Below, one piece after another: positions 62,301-64,000 of a stretch of 64,000 nt of DNA. This DNA is from Oegoconia quadripuncta (lineage: Eukaryota > Arthropoda > Insecta > Lepidoptera > Autostichidae). The DNA lies in assembly GCA_949316235.1 (NCBI GenBank), contig OX438757.1, positions 11,340,657 through 11,404,656 on the forward strand, read 5' to 3'. The position numbers were made by a program, and so were the translations under genes. Within the stretch, counting starts at the first letter, position 1. Each line of letters opens with the position of its first letter. The notes beneath the pieces are model-generated. The model saw only the letters and a list, made by a program, of their open reading frames with translations. It was not told where the DNA came from and ran no database searches.

Positions 62301-63938
62301 AGAAATCGGCCTATTAGACATCAAATAGACCGAGTTCGTATTTTTATTCGGATCGGAAATTTCGGAATAATTTTCGAAATAGGACCTCTGATTGAAAAAT
62401 ACAAGGTCTAGTGGGAAAACACCTCAGTACTGCATGCATATGCGTTGACCGCACTTAAAATTACAAATTATCTAACGCTTTAGGCTGGGAATATACTTAT
62501 TTGTCCATCAGATGTCGGATCCGATAGTCTGATCCGACTATAGAAAGGTGTTGGAGTCATTATTTTGTTTGACCATTTAATACACTTCCGATTCGACTAT
62601 CAACAACGCCCAATTTTTTTAGTATTTCGTCGTCCATTTTTTCTTTCTGTTTCGCTTGCAAGCACTCGGGATAATAGCTCGAGAACGACTGAGTTCAGAA
62701 AAAATCTGGCGTAAAAATTGGACGTGTATCTAGTAAATACGATCAGATAGTCTGATCAATCGGAAATCTGACGTATATTCCCATCCTTGAATTACGATAG
62801 GGGATGTAATAAGTCGATTTTCACCCAATTCTAAGTGTCGTAACGATTTGATACTTTATAAATGTAGGCAATTCTAATGATAAAACAATATTACTACTAC
62901 TATATAATCATAATACACACAATTCCCATTCCAGCGACACTATTGTGATTCTATTACTATTGTGACGAATAAGTTATTCAGAAAAACTTTAGGCTATCTC
63001 ATTATTTAAGATTTTGAAATGTCTAAGAAACGTCACTTGGCATATTTGTATCGTACTTGATAGTAGTATCCATAGTTTCATTCAAAAATCTAGATTATTT
63101 TGACAAATTATTGTAATACAGAAATTATCTAAAATGTCTAGCAAATACTAAATGATTAAAACTATAGACACACTATTGACGCATTAGTTGTTAAGAGTCT
63201 TGTGTCTCATATCTCTTGCATTATGGAGTGGGTAGGTGCGTAGCGGAACTTTTAAAGCTATCGAGGTTAATTTCAATACATTTGTTGTGATGAGTTCAAT
63301 ATCTATCATTACATGGTGATGGCGAGTTTTTTGTTTTTTGACAATTTAATATCAACTGATACGACACGACAACTTTATCAAGAACATTATTGAAGGAAAA
63401 GTGGAGGGGAAGAGGAAGAGAGGAAGGCCTAGAAGAACATACATGGTACAAGTAATACCAGAATATAATCTATCAATGGGAACCTCTAATTAGCTTTCAG
63501 TTTTTTAGTTTAAGTGATAATTTCTAAAACAGCTGTTGGTTTTCCCAAGAAAATAAAATAAAAAAATAAAATAAAGTAAAGGAAGAAGTAAATGCCGTGT
63601 CGTATCAGAAAGTCAAAGAAAACACGGAATGTAGAGAACCGACACCACCGACAAGAGCATAGCTATAGCAAGAGAGAGAGAGCGACAATATAATTATTTG
63701 ATTGTTCAATTGGGGATGGTACCCATACTTTCAATTACGAAATCATATGCCACCAGAGTTTCTTATTAACGTTTATTGTAATACTTTTTTTTATAATCTC
63801 ACAAATAGGACCAATTGGATGACGCTCAGCGGCCGGGTGAAGAGAAAAAGGAAGAAGAACGAGATTGTAAGGAAGAAGAGAAAGGTGTGAACATGACTGA
63901 CGACTTTGATTCCCACCTTCAGGATGTTGAGAAAAAAG
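35226..63938 (+). CDS. MDN1: MDN1 (midasin), giant AAA ATPase of 60S ribosome assembly; 28 exons in window, 3' end outside
   Basis: 28 exons join in phase and give about 4558 codons; human midasin has about 5600. Order: N-terminal domain, six AAA modules, long helical linker, start of the acidic D/E-rich segment; the MIDAS/VWA domain lies beyond the window. Walker A motifs: AAA1 GPVGSGKTS (38210), AAA2 GETGTGKTS (40798), AAA3 GDTSVGKTS (42195), AAA4 GETGCGKTT (43131), AAA5 GNPGVGKTS (44181), AAA6 GPSATGKSS (45197). Walker B: LLEDID, LLDEINLA, ILDELNLA, ADEISLADD, LLDELNLA, and LLDNVNL in AAA6, which lacks the catalytic Glu as in human. Midasin (Rea1 in yeast) is a nuclear dynein-related machine that pulls Ytm1/WDR12 and Rsa4/NLE1 off pre-60S particles through its MIDAS domain. 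All catalytic motifs are intact, so this is a functional gene. It is divergent from FIRRM with 3.4 kb between. Confidence 0.97.
35382..35638 (+). CDS. MDN1: MDN1 exon 2
   Basis: Acceptor gtttcag, donor CA|GTAAGA. Encodes SDTSEEPLQLHAVIQ through LLSDHPDIL; the DHPDIL motif matches human NHPDVL. Confidence 0.9.
35639..36932 (+). other. MDN1: MDN1 intron 2
   Basis: It holds a diverged dispersed repeat at 36575-36725, sister of 27625-27775 (cgccataatccaccatattg). Nothing else was recognised; a frame at 35664-35960 lacks splice sites. Confidence 0.6.
36933..37181 (+). CDS. MDN1: MDN1 exon 3
   Basis: Acceptor aatttcag, donor TG|GTATGT. Encodes YALKYFEINPVPPFE through FSKHDSPEVR. Confidence 0.92.
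37292..37593 (+). CDS. MDN1: MDN1 exon 4
   Basis: Acceptor tttttcag, donor CAG|GTAAAG. Encodes MVKECMAIITNMTD through SSALAVGS. Confidence 0.92.
37594..38189 (+). other. MDN1: MDN1 intron 4
   Basis: Contains a short LINE-type fragment at about 37835-37930 (gagggctataccctgcagtg). No exon is needed here; exons 4 and 5 join in phase. Confidence 0.6.
38190..38392 (+). CDS. MDN1: MDN1 exon 5: AAA1 Walker A
   Basis: Encodes GKALSLMGPVGSGKTS through KVQLGDQTDSRMLLG and EFVWRPGVLTE. Donor GAG|GTATAA, phase 0. Confidence 0.95.
38814..38977 (+). CDS. MDN1: MDN1 exon 6: AAA1 Walker B
   Basis: Encodes AVQNGHWLLLEDIDCAALD through VTPGFQLFVTQ. Acceptor atttcag, donor AAAG|GTAACC. It is read in a different frame from the longest ORF across this stretch. 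Confidence 0.93.
38978..40124 (+). other. MDN1: MDN1 intron 6
   Basis: 1.15 kb. It has a GC-richer patch at 39115-39290 without recognised coding content. No repeat family was identified. Confidence 0.55.
40125..41629 (+). CDS. MDN1: MDN1 exon 7: end of AAA1 and AAA2
   Basis: Acceptor gctttgtag. Encodes RTIVTNFGFQKKM, the AAA1 lid, AAA2 GETGTGKTS, LLGGYKPVD, LLDEINLASAEI and ACMNPATDVGK. Ends LSLVDGA before CAG|GTATTT. Confidence 0.96.
41725..41890 (+). CDS. MDN1: MDN1 exon 8
   Basis: Encodes GNAPHYSLRTLCRALTAS through HPKVEAMIA. The human counterpart GHRPHYSLRTLCRAL is nearly identical. Acceptor gttacag, donor AA|GTAAGA. Confidence 0.93.
41972..44273 (+). CDS. MDN1: MDN1 exon 9: AAA3, AAA4 and AAA5 Walker A
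   Basis: 767 codons from AVIGKRNIKSVVNQ to RINLSDQT. Contains GDTSVGKTS, RINNHEHTDLQEYIG, ILDELNLAPSDVLEALN, FATQNPPGLYGGRK, GETGCGKTT, SSDFLGGLRPVR, ADEISLADDSVLERLN, TMNPGGDFGKKELSPALR and GNPGVGKTS. Donor ACT|GTGAGT. Confidence 0.97.
44348..46082 (+). CDS. MDN1: MDN1 exon 10: AAA5 core and AAA6
   Basis: Encodes DITDLFGTDLPTEDG, LLDELNLAPQPVLEGLN, FACQNPLKQGGARRG, NLRDIQRWCEAL, AAA6 GPSATGKSS, LLGGFEQVD, LLDNVNLTSAAVLDRLN and MDPKYGEISRAMRNRG. Donor CAAG|GTTTGT. Confidence 0.96.
46083..47055 (+). other. MDN1: MDN1 intron 10
   Basis: Contains a dispersed repeat at 46365-46510 (cttaaccgattttaatcaaa, tgtcccctagtttaatctta) related to 9545-9700, and a LINE 3' tail at about 46676-46735 (gcaataaattataaat and poly-A). 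Confidence 0.6.
47056..48724 (+). CDS. MDN1: MDN1 exon 11: beginning of the linker
   Basis: Encodes FERPTISHLLQAAYL through NEQYNLRL. Helical, low-conservation linker. It joins exon 10 in phase across a 973-bp intron. Confidence 0.93.
48816..49030 (+). CDS. MDN1: MDN1 exon 12
   Basis: Encodes ISSVPTKFWDEFYRALVN through TISEDND; the TKFWDEFYRALV motif corresponds to the human FWSELFNSMF region. Donor ACG|GTAAGC. Confidence 0.9.
49031..50017 (+). other. MDN1: MDN1 introns 12 and 13
   Basis: Interrupted only by exon 13 (49428-49560). Neither intron shows a repeat I can name. Confidence 0.55.
49428..49560 (+). CDS. MDN1: MDN1 exon 13
   Basis: Encodes GARNILAFETVSLEDRD through TLDTAAALK. Acceptor aaattttag, donor CT|GTAAGT. 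Confidence 0.88.
50018..50645 (+). CDS. MDN1: MDN1 exon 14
   Basis: Encodes KSEVTFEMGKYEQLS through KEQSYANFVK. Linker helices; the FRPKEQSYANFV end resembles human FRPQLPAYESLV. Donor AAG|GTAGGA. Confidence 0.92.
50733..51238 (+). CDS. MDN1: MDN1 exon 15
   Basis: Encodes DCKHFTKSVLSPKTTKE through ENLFVAEMEGM. Donor GA|GTGAGT. Confidence 0.92.
51379..51555 (+). CDS. MDN1: MDN1 exon 16
   Basis: Encodes VLKMNLLELKMHCYAAE through LNAIVKAWEKQQRDIEKKK and DDEALYVT; charged coiled-coil-like stretch as in human. Donor AA|GTAAGT. Confidence 0.92.
51734..52152 (+). CDS. MDN1: MDN1 exon 17
   Basis: Encodes SKCEDEDDEAMANEEIL, MFPSYCDHDFNDF (human FPLHEKDFADI) through QIKEKVDGT. Donor CGG|GTAAGT. Confidence 0.93.
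52153..52856 (+). other. MDN1: MDN1 intron 17
   Basis: The only frame of note (52310-52525) has no in-phase splice sites. Nothing recognised. Confidence 0.55.
52857..52996 (+). CDS. MDN1: MDN1 exon 18
   Basis: Encodes TLGTKADFYRSPWVSETRQC through DQWPDFPTLKD; the DFYRSPWVSETRQC block matches human DFYQHPNVPEARQC. Donor GAT|GTAAGT. Confidence 0.95.
52997..54077 (+). other. MDN1: MDN1 intron 18
   Basis: Contains a LINE 3' end in minus orientation at about 53575-53625 (caaatacactttattgcaca). The rest is unassigned. Confidence 0.6.
54078..54304 (+). CDS. MDN1: MDN1 exon 19
   Basis: Encodes IILIVDRILRFPVTSPVSRF through WKECLNNLYH. Donor AG|GTACGT. Confidence 0.95.
54593..54813 (+). CDS. MDN1: MDN1 exon 20
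   Basis: Encodes KQSESHKYWFYLYSVVTS through VYVYHCHLIHMKPCQRR; matches human KHWFSIYQML and LVFHCHVLLM. Donor GAG|GTATGT. Confidence 0.95.
54814..55341 (+). other. MDN1: MDN1 intron 20
   Basis: AT-rich, with a T run near 54981. Nothing recognised. Confidence 0.5.
55342..55559 (+). CDS. MDN1: MDN1 exon 21
   Basis: Encodes DELLSILWNTYNYYSQF through HKALHKHTKEFE. Donor GAG|GTAACA, phase 0. Confidence 0.95.
55560..56293 (+). other. MDN1: MDN1 intron 21 with two decayed repeats
   Basis: A minus-strand SINE-C head remnant lies at about 55695-55795 (ccattgggaatcaaacctgt, gacctccgttttgtaaaccc). It is followed by 55808-56027, sister of 58280-58530, and by a fragment with ggtaccaatttatttggggt (56055-56080), a phrase common in lepidopteran LINE-derived repeats. 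Confidence 0.6.
56294..56467 (+). CDS. MDN1: MDN1 exon 22
   Basis: Encodes NVLKERVTSCLVDNSTE through HLVLPRNIK, 58 codons. Acceptor gtattacag, donor AAG|GTAATT. A SINE-C begins 42 bp downstream of the donor. Confidence 0.92.
56509..56844 (+). mobile_element. SINE-C, full length
   Basis: The tRNA-like head (accgcctccatggctcaatg, B box ggtcgcgggttcgatcccca) is followed by cgcctggctagctaccacca, gataagatagccagtccccc, cttccaccttcggcctcatc and a poly-A tail. It lies in MDN1 intron 22. Diverged from the 58585 copy by scattered changes. Confidence 0.8.
57390..57590 (+). CDS. MDN1: MDN1 exon 23
   Basis: Encodes KYLDQAEQPSAIIADDS through ETSTHLGSLE, 67 codons, phase 0. Acceptor ttttgcatag, donor GAG|GTAAAA. 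Confidence 0.92.
57806..58026 (+). mobile_element. SINE-A, full length
   Basis: Head gaccgattggtgtagtggat (A box) and gttgcgggttcgaatcccgc (B box), core acgtttgtgtgatgaatatg, tail tgagtcatggatgtttatat, gcttagtttgggactagatg and ttggtgtaagtgtccg. It lies in MDN1 intron 23. Same family as 2500 and 9148. Confidence 0.85.
58585..58912 (+). mobile_element. SINE-C, full length
   Basis: Same head, body and poly-A tail as 56509-56844, with the better-preserved head aaccgcctccgtggcacaat. Ends cgtgcataaaaaaaaaa. Confidence 0.8.
59407..59621 (+). CDS. MDN1: MDN1 exon 24
   Basis: Encodes VDASLPKDKQTSQAKNI, KRKALADLFKYLAKMGLNYR (human QRALSDLFKHLAKIGLSYR) through AMSYLKS. Donor AG|GTGAGT. Confidence 0.96.
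59867..60029 (+). CDS. MDN1: MDN1 exon 25
   Basis: Encodes RCDASMALLWSGCEKYFQKN through NIERCKGFTAHLM (human NVERCRGFSAHLM). Donor ATG|GTACGT. Confidence 0.96.
60030..60801 (+). other. MDN1: MDN1 intron 25
   Basis: Contains a SINE-B 3' fragment in minus orientation at 60517-60602 (cttagacatacacacagcgc, ggataccagatggttgatat). The rest is unassigned. Confidence 0.6.
60517..60602 (-). repeat. SINE-B 3' fragment, minus strand
   Basis: cttagacatacacacagcgc, catctagttccacagtaagc and ggataccagatggttgatat match 27809-27900. Confidence 0.75.
60802..61943 (+). CDS. MDN1: MDN1 exon 26: end of the linker
   Basis: Encodes KLTNAQKKSISKYSRHL through VAHRVSCKMLSVLLKIFSDL. Contains a Lys/Glu-rich stretch (ENNKEKEESKEILEDKH). 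Acceptor attttcag, donor AGG|GTGAGT. Confidence 0.95.
62134..62263 (+). CDS. MDN1: MDN1 exon 27: start of the acidic region
   Basis: Encodes FCKPSDLDMEEGDGDGG through GLGEGEGQKDVSDRIENQ, matching human GIGEGEGMKDVSDQIGNE. Donor CAG|GTATTT. Confidence 0.96.
62264..63808 (+). other. MDN1: MDN1 intron 27
   Basis: 1.5 kb, mostly unassigned. At 63375-63465 the plus strand reads IIEGKVEGKRKRGRPRRTYM, the C-terminal signature of RTE-type LINE reverse transcriptase ORFs, a short decayed fragment. Repeated cggatcgg/tccgat text at 62505-62545 and 62735-62770 forms loose inverted repeats (gatccgatagtctgatc and gatcagatagtctgatc). Confidence 0.6.
63375..63465 (+). mobile_element. LINE (RTE-like) ORF C-terminal fragment
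   Basis: Encodes NIIEGKVEGKRKRGRPRRTY; the I-x-G-K-x-x-G-(KR)-R-x-x-G-R-(PR)-R pattern closes many insect LINE reverse transcriptase ORFs. Only about 30 codons remain. Confidence 0.6.
63809..63938 (+). CDS. MDN1: MDN1 exon 28 (last in window): acidic region
   Basis: Encodes DQLDDAQRPGEEKKEEE through MTDDFDSHLQDVEKK; the MTDDFD motif matches human MSEDFDG. Donor AAAG|GTATTT. The gene continues past 64000. Confidence 0.93.
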
Positions 63939-64000
63939 GTATTTTTTATTATTATTTATTAGAACAACGTAGGACGAATATACAATGGAGCAGCTAAATG

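Overview
The window is AT-rich animal nuclear DNA with spliced genes, GT-AG introns and many short retroelement remnants. Three protein-coding genes with animal-type exon structure, tRNA-headed SINEs, LINE 3' ends with short A-rich tails, and several repeat motifs typical of moths and butterflies point to an insect, most likely Lepidoptera. The order is an inference from repeat style; no mitochondrial or rRNA marker is present. I see no bacterial operon, CRISPR array or rRNA gene.

Layout: (1) 1-10256 is non-coding, probably a large Src42A intron, with SINE, LINE and MITE remnants. (2) 10257-15848, plus strand: the last four coding exons of the Src-family tyrosine kinase Src42A (kinase domain and regulatory tail). 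The SH3 and SH2 exons must lie before the window. A further coding-quality, GC-rich exon at 16684-16995 lies downstream and joins in phase if the Src42A stop codon is read through. (3) 20672-31815, minus strand: a complete 12-exon gene that I recognise as the FIRRM (C1orf112, DUF4487) homologue, about 905 aa, tail-to-tail with Src42A. (4) 31816-35225: the head-to-head intergenic space between FIRRM and MDN1. It is invaded by two nearly identical P-element-like transposons in inverted orientation, each with its own perfect 8-bp target-site duplication and each carrying a truncated THAP-domain gene. (5) 35226-63938 and beyond, plus strand: MDN1 (midasin), the giant dynein-like AAA ATPase of 60S ribosome maturation. 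28 exons (about 4558 codons) are in the window, covering the N-terminus, AAA1-AAA6, the long linker and the start of the acidic region. The C-terminal MIDAS (VWA) domain lies beyond the right edge.

The three genes act in unrelated processes: membrane signalling and cell adhesion (Src42A), recombination and RAD51 regulation with FIGNL1 (FIRRM), and nucleolar or nucleoplasmic pre-60S remodelling (MDN1). Nothing suggests a shared pathway; they are simply neighbours. Exon joins were checked by hand: reading phase is consistent across all 12 FIRRM exons and all 28 MDN1 exons.

The most noteworthy signals are the possible Src42A readthrough extension, the inverted pair of P-like elements, an exact 127-bp tandem duplication that copies a FIRRM splice acceptor, and two SINE families that share a central domain but differ in head and tail.
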